From Verrucomicrobiaceae bacterium (GTDB taxonomy: Bacteria; Verrucomicrobiota; Verrucomicrobiia; Verrucomicrobiales; Verrucomicrobiaceae), in assembly GCA_019694165.1 (NCBI GenBank), contig JAIBCL010000009.1, positions 1-64,000 of the forward strand: a DNA stretch of 64,000 nucleotides, in the 5' to 3' direction. Under the pieces are notes generated by a model. That model saw only the letters and a list, made by a program, of their open reading frames with translations, did not search any database and was not told the DNA's origin. The position numbers and the translations under genes are program-made. This document shows positions 34,427 through 42,774 of the stretch, piece after piece; positions within the stretch are counted from its first letter, which is position 1; the number at the start of each line of letters is the position of its first letter.

Positions 34427-35509
34427 ATGAAACCGCGAATCCTTTCTCTTTTCTTCCTGACGATCTCCATCGCAGCGCACGCCGCCGACTGGCGCACCTC
34501 CACTTTCGCCGGCACAGGCAAACAGGGGCACGGCGGCGAGGGTGGCGCGGCGACGAAGGCGGAGATCGACAATCCCTTTGGCCTCGTGCGCGGCCCGGAC
34601 GGCGCGCTGTGGTTTTGCGAATACACAGGCCAGCGCATCAGCCGCGTGACGCCGGATGGCAAGATTCACAGCATGGCCGGCACGGGAAAGAAAGGTTACA
34701 CCGGCGACGGGGGGAAGGCGACGGAAGCGACTTTCAATCTCCCGCACGAAGTCCGCTTCGACAAAAAGGGAAACTGGTACATCGCCGACATGAGCAATCA
34801 CGCGGTCCGCAGAGTGGATGCAAAGACAGGGGTGATCACCACTTTCGCCGGCACCGGCACCGCAGGCTACACGGGTGACGGCGGCCCGGCTGAAAAGGCG
34901 CAGCTCAAGCAGCCGCACAGCATCCAGTTCGGCGCGGATGGCGATCTTTACATCTGCGACATCGGCAATCACGTCATCCGCAAGGTGGACATGAAGACGA
35001 AAAAAATCAGCACATTCGCCGGCACCGGCAAGGCCGGCCCCACGCCCGACGGAGCGCCGCTCAAGGACACGCCGATCAACGGCCCGCGCTCGCTCGACGT
35101 GGACAGTGCGGGCGACCTCTGGCTTGTCACGCGTGAGGGCAATCAACTCTTCAAGATCGACATGAGAGCGAAGCGGTACTATCTCATGGCCGGCACGGGC
35201 AAAAAGGGTTTCACCGGCAATGGAGGCCCCGCCAAAGCCGCCACGCTCTCCGGCCCCAAGGGCGTGGCTGTCGATGCGAACGGCAATGCGTGGATGGCCG
35301 ACACGGAGAGCCACAGCATCCGCATGGTCAATGCGAAGACCGGCACTCTCGAACTCATCGCCGGCACTGGCGAGAAAGGCGACGGCCCCGATGGCGATCC
35401 GCTCCAGTGCAAGATGGGCCGTCCGCACGGCATCTTCGTGGACAAGGACGGCTCCGTCTTCATCGGCGACAGCGAATCGCACCGCGTGCGCAAGCTGGAG
35501 ATCAAGTAA
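34427..35509 (+). CDS. Secreted NHL-repeat beta-propeller protein, paralogue B
   Basis: A 360-residue protein with signal peptide MKPRILSLFFLTISIAAHAAD; the start at 34427 was preferred over 34415 for this reason. At least five blades show the pair AGTG(K/T)xGYTGDGGPA and LYICDIGNHVIRKVD. It shares these with the gene at 25327 and is transcribed divergently from the binding-protein cluster. The next gene starts directly after the stop (TAAGTG). Confidence 0.88.
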   Translation: MKPRILSLFFLTISIAAHAADWRTSTFAGTGKQGHGGEGGAATKAEIDNPFGLVRGPDGALWFCEYTGQRISRVTPDGKIHSMAGTGKKGYTGDGGKATEATFNLPHEVRFDKKGNWYIADMSNHAVRRVDAKTGVITTFAGTGTAGYTGDGGPAEKAQLKQPHSIQFGADGDLYICDIGNHVIRKVDMKTKKISTFAGTGKAGPTPDGAPLKDTPINGPRSLDVDSAGDLWLVTREGNQLFKIDMRAKRYYLMAGTGKKGFTGNGGPAKAATLSGPKGVAVDANGNAWMADTESHSIRMVNAKTGTLELIAGTGEKGDGPDGDPLQCKMGRPHGIFVDKDGSVFIGDSESHRVRKLEIK

Positions 35510-35983
35510 GTGAGCGAGTCCGCACCCGCCGACATTCCACCTTTGGAAACGGGTTTCTCCATCCGCGAGGGGATGGACACCATGGATTTTTCCGCCGTGC
35601 GCGGATGGCTTGCACGCTCCTACTGGACGCCCGGCATCGAGCGCGCGGTGATCGAGCGCGCGGCGGCGAACTCCGCGCTCGTCATCGGCGCATTTGCCGC
35701 GGGCGGCGAGCAGATCGGCTTCATGCGAGTGGTGTCCGACAAGGTGCGCTTCGCCTACCTGTGCGATGTGATCGTCGATGAAGCATGGCGCGGTCACGGC
35801 GTCGGCCGCGCGATGGTGACGCACGCGCTGGATCATCCTGAGTTCGCCACCGTGCGCACCTGGACCCTGGCCACGCGCGATGCTCATGGGGTATATGCCG
35901 CGCTCGGGTTCAAGCCGATGAGCGATCCGGAATCGCGTCCGCAATCGTGGATGGTGCTGCGGCGCGGGGAGCAATGGCGGTGA
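35510..35983 (+). CDS. GNAT-family N-acetyltransferase
   Basis: A 157-residue acetyltransferase. The acetyl-CoA loop is seen as VIVDEAWRGHGVGRAMVTHAL (about 87-107), with the upstream strand IGFMRVVSDKVRFAYLCD and C-terminal GVYAALGFKPM. The GTG start at 35510 touches the preceding stop codon, so it is read with the NHL gene. Substrate unknown. Confidence 0.9.
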   Translation: MSESAPADIPPLETGFSIREGMDTMDFSAVRGWLARSYWTPGIERAVIERAAANSALVIGAFAAGGEQIGFMRVVSDKVRFAYLCDVIVDEAWRGHGVGRAMVTHALDHPEFATVRTWTLATRDAHGVYAALGFKPMSDPESRPQSWMVLRRGEQWR

Positions 35984-36067
35984 GGGGACCACGAAGCGAA
36001 GTGACTCCGGCGGCCAAATATGAATTGCCAGTGAACAGGGGGCACCATATCGTCGCCCCCCACCATC

Positions 36068-36769
36068 ATGGCCAAGGCGAAGGAAAAAGCCAAGACACCC
36101 ACGAAGCTCGACGAGCCTGATTTAGAGAAGGCCGTGCGCGAGTACTCGGGATCGCCGCCCACTCGCAAGACGCTCATCGAGAAGCTCGACAACTGGTCCG
36201 ACTGGGCGAGCTGGGATGCTTTTTACCGCACCTACTCGGGATTCGTGTGGCACATCGCGCGCAAGGCTGGGCTGCGCGATGAAGAAGCCAGTGATGTGGT
36301 GCAGGAGACCTTCATCGGCGTGGCCAAGAACCTTCAGAAGAAGAAGTTCGACACCAGCCAGGGTTCCTTCAAATCCTTCCTGCTCAATCAAGCACGCTGG
36401 CGCATACTCGACCAGTTCCGCCGCCGCAAGAAGCAGCAGGAGCGCGAGGTGAGTCTCTTCGAGGATGAAAACGAAGACCGCCGCACCGCCCCCATCGACC
36501 GCTGCGCCGATCCGAACGGCGGCGCGCTCGAGCAGCTCTGGGACAAGGAGTGGCGCGACCAGATAATGGAGCTGGCTCTCAGGCGCGTGCGTGCGCTGGT
36601 CTCGCCGCGGCAGTTTCAAATCTTCTCCTGCTACGTGCTGAAAGGCTGGAGTCCCGAGCGGGTGAAGGAGGAGCTGGGAGTGAATGCAGCGCAGGTCTAT
36701 CTGGCAAAACATCGCGTGGGCCGCATCTTGAAGCGCGAGGCCGAGAAGGTGGCCGAGGGGAGGTCGTAA
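36068..36769 (+). CDS. Sigma-70-family (ECF-like) RNA polymerase sigma factor
   Basis: A 233-residue protein with a Lys-rich N-terminal extension of about 50 residues. Region 2: WDAFYRTYSGFVWHIARKAGLRDEEASDVVQETFIGVAKNL, then SFKSFLLNQARWRILDQFRRRKKQ. Region 4: RALVSPRQFQIFSCYVLKGWSPERVKEELGVNAAQVYLAKHRVGRIL. No anti-sigma gene adjoins; in related bacteria similar factors are controlled elsewhere. Confidence 0.88.
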   Translation: MAKAKEKAKTPTKLDEPDLEKAVREYSGSPPTRKTLIEKLDNWSDWASWDAFYRTYSGFVWHIARKAGLRDEEASDVVQETFIGVAKNLQKKKFDTSQGSFKSFLLNQARWRILDQFRRRKKQQEREVSLFEDENEDRRTAPIDRCADPNGGALEQLWDKEWRDQIMELALRRVRALVSPRQFQIFSCYVLKGWSPERVKEELGVNAAQVYLAKHRVGRILKREAEKVAEGRS

Positions 36770-36808
36770 GCACGTTTCCGTGCGTTCCTTTTGTCCGCGG
36801 AGCCGCCC

Positions 36809-37030
36809 TCACTTCGCTGCAGGTTCGCAGTTTTCGACGAATTCGCCGGTGGAAAAATCAGCGGGCGAAAGGCGCGCGATGATCACATCACCCGTGTTGA
36901 TTTGCGGTGGAGCAACGGTTCGCGGAACGAACACCAGGATGGCGCGGCCGTTCGGCAGCGTGCCCCGGCATGTGCGCGGAGTGAGTATCTCGCGTACGGT
37001 GACGGCGGCGCGGATGGAGGGGGCGGTCAT
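36809..37030 (-). CDS. IF-1-like S1/OB-fold small protein
   Basis: A 73-residue protein. CRGTLPNGRAILVFVP and INTGDVIIARLSPADFSTGEFVEN match the shape and end of translation initiation factor IF-1 (which ends in a GD-V-x-V-x-LSPYDL-x-G stretch). The middle is shorter than in IF-1 and the N-terminus differs, so it is a relative rather than infA itself. Its start overlaps the stop of the S41-like gene by 4 bp (ATGA). Confidence 0.65.
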   Translation of the reverse strand: MTAPSIRAAVTVREILTPRTCRGTLPNGRAILVFVPRTVAPPQINTGDVIIARLSPADFSTGEFVENCEPAAK

Positions 37031-38169
37031 TCGCGGGAGCCGGGGCGGGCAGGGGACGGCGGCGCGGCACCCGCGCCTTTTTCCACGCGCGCAGGTGCGC
37101 TGACGGGCCAGCGGAGCTTTCCGCTTTGGACAAACAGGCTGGACTGGATCATGTCCACCGCGCGCTGGACGACGAGGTCACGCTCAGGCATCGTGTCGCC
37201 GTCGATGGCCTCGCCCGCGCTGCGCCGGATGAACGCGTCGAGTTCAGGGTGCTTCCCGGCCACGAGCGCCGCTTCGTTGTAGCGCAGGCGTGGCTGGTCG
37301 AAGACGTGATGCTTGATGGAGCCGCCCGGATTGTCCCTGAAGATGGCGTGTTTGGTGTCCGCTGACATCTCGACGCGGAAGTGTGGCAGCAGTCCTTTTT
37401 TGAAAATGGCACCGCCGTCGGCGAGCTGCATTTCGGCGTGGGCGAAACGCAGCGCCCAGCGGTCATCCACCGGCACCACCTCATAGCGCACCGTGCCACC
37501 GCGCGTGGGGGCGCCCACCAGCAGCGCGCGCTGCCGCTGATGCAGCACGGCGGCGATGGTCTCCCCGATGTTCCCCGTCTCGCCATCGACGAGCGCGACG
37601 ACGGGACCGCTCCACGCTGCGTCAGTCTGCGAGAAGGTCAGCTCGGCCTCGTCGTGGCTCATCTGTTTCATCTTGAAGATCAGTTCCCCTTTCGGCAGGA
37701 AACAGTCGAGCATCCCCGCCGCCACGTCGAAGGAACCCGGCGCGGCTGGCGAGCGGAGGTCGAGAATGAGCGATGCTGCTTTTTGCGCGGCGAATTGCTT
37801 GAGCGCCATCTCAAGCTGCGTGACTTCGCCCTCGGCGAAAGCCTGCGGCCGCACGTAAGCGATGTCGGGAGTGAGCAATTCGCTGTGAAGGCCGGCTGTG
37901 GGCGGCGGCTCGGCGCCGTTCCGCCGGATCAGTTCCGCGCCGAAATCGAGGCGCGCCAGCAGGCCCTGCAAGGCCGCGCGGTTCAGTTCGTCGAATGAGA
38001 GATCATCGCGCCGGATGTACTCGCTGCGCAGGATTTGGAATGCGGACTGCACGGCCGCCTGTGAGATTTCATCGACCGGCCGTGCCTTCGGGTTCACGGC
38101 CGGCTTCACCTCGATGGCGGACGTGAAGCCGCAGGCGCAGAGTGTGAGGATGGCGGAAATGCGTTTCAT
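37027..38169 (-). CDS. S41 peptidase-like protein lacking catalytic Ser and Lys
   Basis: A 380-residue protein with a short signal (MKRISAILTLCACGFTSA, a possible lipobox Cys). The fold matches C-terminal-processing proteases: AALQGLLARLD near 67-75, IAYVRPQAFAEGEV, ASLILDLRSPAAPGSFDVA, GPVVALVDGETGNIGETIAAVLHQRQRALLVGAPTRGG. The catalytic Ser position of the S-A-S-E motif is Asn200 here (T-G-N-I-G-E), and the Lys 25 residues later is Gly225 (TRGG in place of TFGKG). No PDZ domain is seen. Probably a non-proteolytic, binding homologue. Confidence 0.8.
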   Translation of the reverse strand: MKRISAILTLCACGFTSAIEVKPAVNPKARPVDEISQAAVQSAFQILRSEYIRRDDLSFDELNRAALQGLLARLDFGAELIRRNGAEPPPTAGLHSELLTPDIAYVRPQAFAEGEVTQLEMALKQFAAQKAASLILDLRSPAAPGSFDVAAGMLDCFLPKGELIFKMKQMSHDEAELTFSQTDAAWSGPVVALVDGETGNIGETIAAVLHQRQRALLVGAPTRGGTVRYEVVPVDDRWALRFAHAEMQLADGGAIFKKGLLPHFRVEMSADTKHAIFRDNPGGSIKHHVFDQPRLRYNEAALVAGKHPELDAFIRRSAGEAIDGDTMPERDLVVQRAVDMIQSSLFVQSGKLRWPVSAPARVEKGAGAAPPSPARPGSRE

Positions 38170-38252
38170 GGTCGCGGAGGACTCGCGGATGCTAAATGGT
38201 GAAAGGGAGATCGTAAACGGAAGATCGCTCTGACGGGGAAGGGGGCATCATG

Positions 38253-38404
38253 CGGGGCTTGCGCATGAATTGCTTCTGAGTGAATTGACACGGAGTCAGG
38301 ACGACCACGGATTGGACTTCTTCAGAGCCCATCTGTGGAATCCTGAATCTGAGGGGCAAATCATAGATTTGCGGCTTTCGCTTTCGGTTCATGCGCAAGT
38401 CCTG
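38253..38404 (-). mobile_element. MITE-like element, copy 3 (inverted)
   Basis: A 152-bp copy in the opposite orientation to copies 1 and 2. Ends are CGGGGCTTGCGCATGAA and TTCATGCGCAAGTCCTG in this frame. Flanks GGCATCATG (38244-38252) and GGCGTCATG (38405-38413) agree at 8 of 9 positions. The 180 bp from here to manA show no gene. Confidence 0.88.
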
Positions 38405-38584
38405 GGCGTCATGGCGATGCCGGGAAGGCGTCTCGCATCTGACTCACGCCGATGTTCTGCGCGCTTGCCCGAAGCGGCTTTTTCAGCCCATAGTGAGTCG
38501 GTCGTGAATCGCGGACTCGCCCGCCCGGTATTTTCGTTTCGTTGCGATCCTCTGCTGAGACCCGACCAGCAGCCTCCTCTGTCC

Positions 38585-39676
38585 ATGAACTTCGATCACC
38601 CGCTCACTTTCACCCCGCTCTACAAGCACCGCATCTGGGGCGGCCGCCTTTTGGAGCAGAAGCTCGGACGCCATCTGCCAGCGGACACGCTCATCGGCGA
38701 ATCGTGGGAAATCGTGGATCGCCCCGATGATCAAAGCGTCGTGGCTGACGGCCCTCTCGCCGGGATCACTCTGCACGAGTTGTGGACGGAGCATCGCACC
38801 GCGGTTTTTGGGGAAGGCGCCCCGGACTCGCCACGCTTTCCGCTGCTCGCGAAGATTCTGGATGCGAAAGAGAAGCTGTCGGTGCAGGTGCATCCGCCTG
38901 CACAAGTTGCCGCGCAAATGAATGCCGGGCGGCAGCTCGTTGGAGTCGATGTTGGAGTCGCGGCTTCAGCCGGCTCGCAGTCCCTGTGCGATCCCAAAGA
39001 CAGCGAAGGTGCGCAGAGAGCGTCCGGGCCGCCTAAAGGCGGGACTCCAACGGACCGAACTCCAACCGAGCCAGTCGCCGAGCCCAAGACCGAAATGTGG
39101 TATCTGCTCGATGCGGAGCCAGACGCGGAATTGTTCGTCGGCTTCCGCAATGGCGTCACGCGAGACTCCTTCGCGGCCTCCTTGAAAACGGGTGCCTGCG
39201 CGGAGCTGTTGCACCGCATTCCCGTGCGGCAGGGCGATTTCATTTTCATCCCGAGCGGGCGCTGCCATGCCATCGGCGCGGGCTGCTTCATCATCGAGAT
39301 TCAGCAAAACAGCGACACCACCTACCGCGTCTTTGACTGGAACCGCACCGACGCCTCCGGCAAGCCGCGCGAACTCCACATCGACGAGTCGCTCAGAAGC
39401 ATGGACTTCAACGATCACGAACCTGCGCTCGACCGCGCCGATGGCGAGACGCTCGTATCGTGCGACTACTTCCGCGTGGATCGGTGGACGCTGCGTGGTC
39501 CACGACGTGACGACGAAGCCATCGGCTCCATTTTCACCGTAGTGGAAGGCAGCGTGCGCTGCGGCGGCCGCGAGTTTCGACGCGGCGATTTCTTCCTGCT
39601 GCCCGCCTGCGCCGCCGACCGCACGATCACGCCCGCCTCGGAGGTTGCGACATTGTTGCGCTCCGCAGCCGTTTAG
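38585..39676 (+). CDS. manA: Mannose-6-phosphate isomerase, class I
   Basis: A 363-residue cupin enzyme that interconverts mannose- and fructose-6-phosphate. Motifs: KHRIWGGRLLEQKLG, IGESWEIVDRPDDQSVV, FPLLAKILDAKEKLSVQVHP (metal ligands Q, H), EPKTEMWYLL (Glu ligand) and GDFIFIPSGRCHAIG, then IEIQQNSDTTYRVFDW. Between residues about 118 and 161, just before EPKTEMWY, sits an extra segment not found in normal ManA; it is encoded by a repeat. All metal ligands lie outside it, so the enzyme may still work. Confidence 0.92.
   Translation: MNFDHPLTFTPLYKHRIWGGRLLEQKLGRHLPADTLIGESWEIVDRPDDQSVVADGPLAGITLHELWTEHRTAVFGEGAPDSPRFPLLAKILDAKEKLSVQVHPPAQVAAQMNAGRQLVGVDVGVAASAGSQSLCDPKDSEGAQRASGPPKGGTPTDRTPTEPVAEPKTEMWYLLDAEPDAELFVGFRNGVTRDSFAASLKTGACAELLHRIPVRQGDFIFIPSGRCHAIGAGCFIIEIQQNSDTTYRVFDWNRTDASGKPRELHIDESLRSMDFNDHEPALDRADGETLVSCDYFRVDRWTLRGPRRDDEAIGSIFTVVEGSVRCGGREFRRGDFFLLPACAADRTITPASEVATLLRSAAV
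38939..39066. repeat. Palindromic element inserted in manA
   Basis: Left end GTTGGAGTCGATGTTGGAGT and right end GGGACTCCAACGGAC...ACTCCAAC are inverse to each other, each with a doubled GTTGGAGT. The interior includes CCGCCTAAAGGCGGGACTCC, itself a hairpin. The element is read through in the ManA frame, giving Gly/Ala/Ser/Pro-rich residues. Confidence 0.75.
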
Positions 39677-39698
39677 TCAGCAACCTCAAACCGCAATC

Positions 39699-40163
39699 AT
39701 GAGTCACGAACCCGGCGACAAGACATTCGGAGACCCGACCATCGCCCGCACAGAGAATCGCGCCGCCATCGGCAAGGGCGTGCTCATCGGTTGCGGCGGA
39801 TGCGCGATCATCGTGACCGGCATCGCCGCGGTGTTTGCGGTGATCTTCTTCAGCGTCTTTGCCGCCATCGGCAGCAGTGACGCGGTCGCCGAGGCCATCA
39901 AACGCGCGAGTGCGTCGCCGAAGGTGAGGGAACAGCTCGGCACTCCCTTGACTCGCGGCTGGTTCACCAGCGGCAACATCGAGACGGCCAACGGCAGCAG
40001 CTCCGCCGACGTGCGCATTCCGGTGAAGGGACCGAAGCTCAACGGCTACATTCATGCCGTCGGCTACAAGCGCGGAGAAGAGGGCTGGGTGTTCACCGTC
40101 CTCGAAGTCACCGTGAGCGGATCGGGGGAGCGGATTGATCTGTTGCAAACCATTGCCATGTAA
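39699..40163 (+). CDS. Coa1-like membrane protein
   Basis: A 154-residue protein. One membrane segment at about 31-55 (GCAIIVTGIAAVFAVIFFSVFAAI) is followed by a domain like the cytochrome oxidase assembly factor Coa1: ASASPKVREQLGTPLTRGWFTSGNIETANGSSSADVRIPVKGPKLNGYIHAVGYKRGEEGWVFTVLEV. In mitochondria Coa1 assists oxidase assembly; in bacteria its role is unknown. It starts 22 bp after manA. Confidence 0.8.
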   Translation: MSHEPGDKTFGDPTIARTENRAAIGKGVLIGCGGCAIIVTGIAAVFAVIFFSVFAAIGSSDAVAEAIKRASASPKVREQLGTPLTRGWFTSGNIETANGSSSADVRIPVKGPKLNGYIHAVGYKRGEEGWVFTVLEVTVSGSGERIDLLQTIAM

Positions 40164-40214
40164 GCCAGCGCGGGCCTTCCGGCTGATCCTCATAACCCCA
40201 CTCAACACAACTCC

Positions 40215-41489
40215 ATGAAGCTCCAACCAGGCACCACGCTCATCACCAACGGCCAGCTCATCGACGGCACAGGCGCGCCGCCGATCCCGAATGCCGCCGT
40301 CGTCGTCACCGATGGCCTCATCACTTACGCAGGACCGGCTGAAGATGCGCCACCTGTGCCGGAGGCACGGAAAATCGACGCAAAGGGCGGCACGATCATG
40401 CCAGGACTCATCGAGGCGCACATCCATCTGACCTATTTCAATGTCACCGAGCTGCAGGACCTCGACATCAAGTTCCCGGTCGAATACGTCACGCTCCAGT
40501 CCGGTGTGAATGCGAAGACCGCGCTCGAGTGCGGCTACACGTCGGCGCGCAGTGGTGGTTGTCTCCACAACATCGACGTGTGGATGCGAAAGGCGATCGA
40601 AGAGGACATGATTCCCGGCCCGCGCTTGAGCACGAGCGGTCGCGAGATCTGTGGCGCGGGCGGTTTGATGGACTGGAACCCGGACTACCGCCGCATCGGC
40701 ATGGAAGGCATCGTTTTCATCGTGAACGGCCCGGAGCAGGCACGCACCGCCGTGCGGAAACTCGTCAAAGACGGCATCGAGTGGGTGAAAACGTATCCCA
40801 CGGGCGACGCGGCATCGCCGGACATCAACGATCATCACACGCTGTGCATGACCTTCGATGAAATGCACGCCGTCGTCGCTACTGCGCACAATCACGGCCT
40901 CAAAGTCACCGGCCACTGCCGTGCACGCGAGGGCATCTACAATGCACTGAAGGCGGGCTACGACGCCATCGAGCACGGCACCTTCATGGACCAGGAGTGC
41001 CTCGACTTGCTGTTGAAGCGCAACGTGCCGATGTGTCCTGGGCTTGGCTTTGAACTCTGGAGCGTCGAGCGCGGAAAGGACTTCGGCTTGTCGCAGCGTG
41101 TGATCGACGGTCATCAAGAAACCCTCGAAGCTGGAGCCGAGAGCGCACGCATGGTGCTCAAGGCGGGCGGCACGCTCGGACTCGGCGGCGACTACGGCTT
41201 CGGCTGGACGCCGCACGGCACCTACGCGCAGGAGCTGACCTTCTTCGTGAACTACGTCGGCTTCAGCGTGCTCGACACGATCAAGTGCGCCACGCTCGGC
41301 GGTGCGAAGATGATGGGTCGCGCGCACGAACTCGGCTCGCTCGAAAATGGCAAGCTCGCCGACGTGCTCGTCGTCGATGGCGATGTGATGAAGAACATCA
41401 GCCTCCTCGAAGACCGCAACAATCTCCTCGCCGTGATGCAGGGCGGTGTGGTGAAAGCCGGAACGCTGGTGAAGCCTGCCGTGATCTGA
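40215..41489 (+). CDS. Amidohydrolase, imidazolonepropionase-like
   Basis: A 424-residue TIM-barrel metal hydrolase without signal peptide. Motifs: KGGTIMPGLIEAHIHL (HxH metal site), GIEWVKTYPTGDAAS (bridging Lys), VTGHCRAREG and AIEHGTFMD (two His), GTLGLGGDYGFGW (Asp), and the C-terminal ENGKLADVLVVDGD typical of the family. Complete active site, substrate unknown (small cyclic amide or amine). The next gene begins 11 bp downstream. Confidence 0.92.
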   Translation: MKLQPGTTLITNGQLIDGTGAPPIPNAAVVVTDGLITYAGPAEDAPPVPEARKIDAKGGTIMPGLIEAHIHLTYFNVTELQDLDIKFPVEYVTLQSGVNAKTALECGYTSARSGGCLHNIDVWMRKAIEEDMIPGPRLSTSGREICGAGGLMDWNPDYRRIGMEGIVFIVNGPEQARTAVRKLVKDGIEWVKTYPTGDAASPDINDHHTLCMTFDEMHAVVATAHNHGLKVTGHCRAREGIYNALKAGYDAIEHGTFMDQECLDLLLKRNVPMCPGLGFELWSVERGKDFGLSQRVIDGHQETLEAGAESARMVLKAGGTLGLGGDYGFGWTPHGTYAQELTFFVNYVGFSVLDTIKCATLGGAKMMGRAHELGSLENGKLADVLVVDGDVMKNISLLEDRNNLLAVMQGGVVKAGTLVKPAVI

Positions 41490-41500
41490 TCACCTCGAAG

Positions 41501-42547
41501 ATGAAACGCCGCACTCTGCTCACCGCGCCCGGCACCGTGCTCGCCGCCGCGAGTCACGCGGGCGCCCAAACCGTCGCGTCCGGCCTCATCGACTGCCAGA
41601 GCCACCTTTTCTCGCCCGAGATGCTCGCGCTGATGGAGAAGCGCACGGCGGACCCGACGATCTTCACAAAAGACGGCACGCGATTCCTGAAAATGGGCGA
41701 CTGGCTGCGCAAGGTGCCGCCGCTGTATCTCGATGTGGATGCGAAGCTGGCGACGATGGACGCCGCAGGCATCGCGATGACCGCGCTGAGCATCAACGAC
41801 CCCGGCCCCGAGTGGTTTGGCGATGAGGGCGCGAAAGTCGCGCGCATGGCGAATGATTTCGTCGCCGGTGTCATCGCGAAACATCCCACGCGCTTCTTCG
41901 GCCTTTGCGTGCTGCCGTTTCAGGACATGAAGGCCACGCTCGCCGAGTTGGACCGCTGCGTGAAGGAACTCGGCATCAAAGGCGTGCTGCTCTACACGAA
42001 TCTCGCTGGCCGCTTCTCCGACGAGCCGGAGTTCCGTCCCTTCTTCAAACGTGCCGTCGAACTCGACGTGCCCGTGCTCTTGCATCCCGCCAAGCCGCTC
42101 ACCACCGAGCAGGTCAAAGGCTACGAGATGACCAGCACGCTCGGCAACATGTTCGACAACACCATCGCGCTCACCCGCCTGCTCATGTCCGGCATTCTCG
42201 ATGAGCTGCCCGCCTTGAAACTCGTCTGCCCGCATCTCGGCGGCACACTGCCTTACATCGTCGGCCGCTTGCAGCATCAGGTCACCGTCTTGAAACGCGG
42301 CCCGCAAAATCTTCAACACACACCGCTCGACTACCTGCATCGCATCTGGATGGACATCGTCTCCCCACTGCCTGAGGCGATGAAGATGTGCCTCGACCTC
42401 GTCGGCCCGGATCGACTGCTCTACGCCAGCGATCACCCGTGGGTGCAGCCCGAGGTGATCAGCGACGACTTCCGCAGCTTGAAGCTGAGTGCGGAAATCG
42501 AAGAGAAAGTTTTCTCGGGGAATGCGAGGAAGCTGTTCCGTCTCTGA
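41501..42547 (+). CDS. Secreted amidohydrolase-2 (ACMSD-like) family protein
   Basis: A 348-residue protein with a leader MKRRTLLTAPGTVLAAASHAGAQ (Arg-Arg near the start, Tat-like). The barrel shows VPVLLHPAKPL, LKLVCPHLGGTLPYIVGRL, and LLYASDHPWVQPEVI, which supply His, His and Asp of the metal site. At the first strand the usual HxH reads IDCQSHLFSP, so the first His is Gln. ACMSD-family enzymes decarboxylate or hydrate aromatic-derived acids. It is probably co-transcribed with the preceding amidohydrolase. Confidence 0.86.
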   Translation: MKRRTLLTAPGTVLAAASHAGAQTVASGLIDCQSHLFSPEMLALMEKRTADPTIFTKDGTRFLKMGDWLRKVPPLYLDVDAKLATMDAAGIAMTALSINDPGPEWFGDEGAKVARMANDFVAGVIAKHPTRFFGLCVLPFQDMKATLAELDRCVKELGIKGVLLYTNLAGRFSDEPEFRPFFKRAVELDVPVLLHPAKPLTTEQVKGYEMTSTLGNMFDNTIALTRLLMSGILDELPALKLVCPHLGGTLPYIVGRLQHQVTVLKRGPQNLQHTPLDYLHRIWMDIVSPLPEAMKMCLDLVGPDRLLYASDHPWVQPEVISDDFRSLKLSAEIEEKVFSGNARKLFRL

Positions 42548-42774
42548 TTGCGCCGAGGCCGCCCACACCGAACGGCACCCCGGAGTCACGGTTGGCGTGC
42601 GCGCCGGGGTGCCTGGTGGGTTTGCCTGCCGAAAGGCAGGTCGGGGCATTACTGTTGCGGACGCGGGAGGCGCAATGCTCGGCATGGCTGATCCTATCGC
42701 CGATCCGCCACCGCCACCTTCTCGTTCCTCCGGTCGTCCCTCCCTCCGTCACTGCTCCGCCAGCCGTGGCTACG
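42548..42774. other. 227-bp gap with short hairpins
   Basis: Convergent intergenic region. GCCTGCCGAAAGGCAGG near 42630 forms a small hairpin that could terminate transcription from either side; no T-run follows. I looked here for a template-repeat copy of the end of the next gene and for a reverse transcriptase and saw neither. Confidence 0.4.

Noticed and set aside
39627..41327. 566-codon minus-strand frame
   Set aside because: Antisense to the manA end, the Coa1-like gene and an amidohydrolase with a full active site.
42548..42774. DGR template repeat or reverse transcriptase next to the FGE domain
   Set aside because: The gap holds no near copy of the candidate variable segment and no coding sequence.
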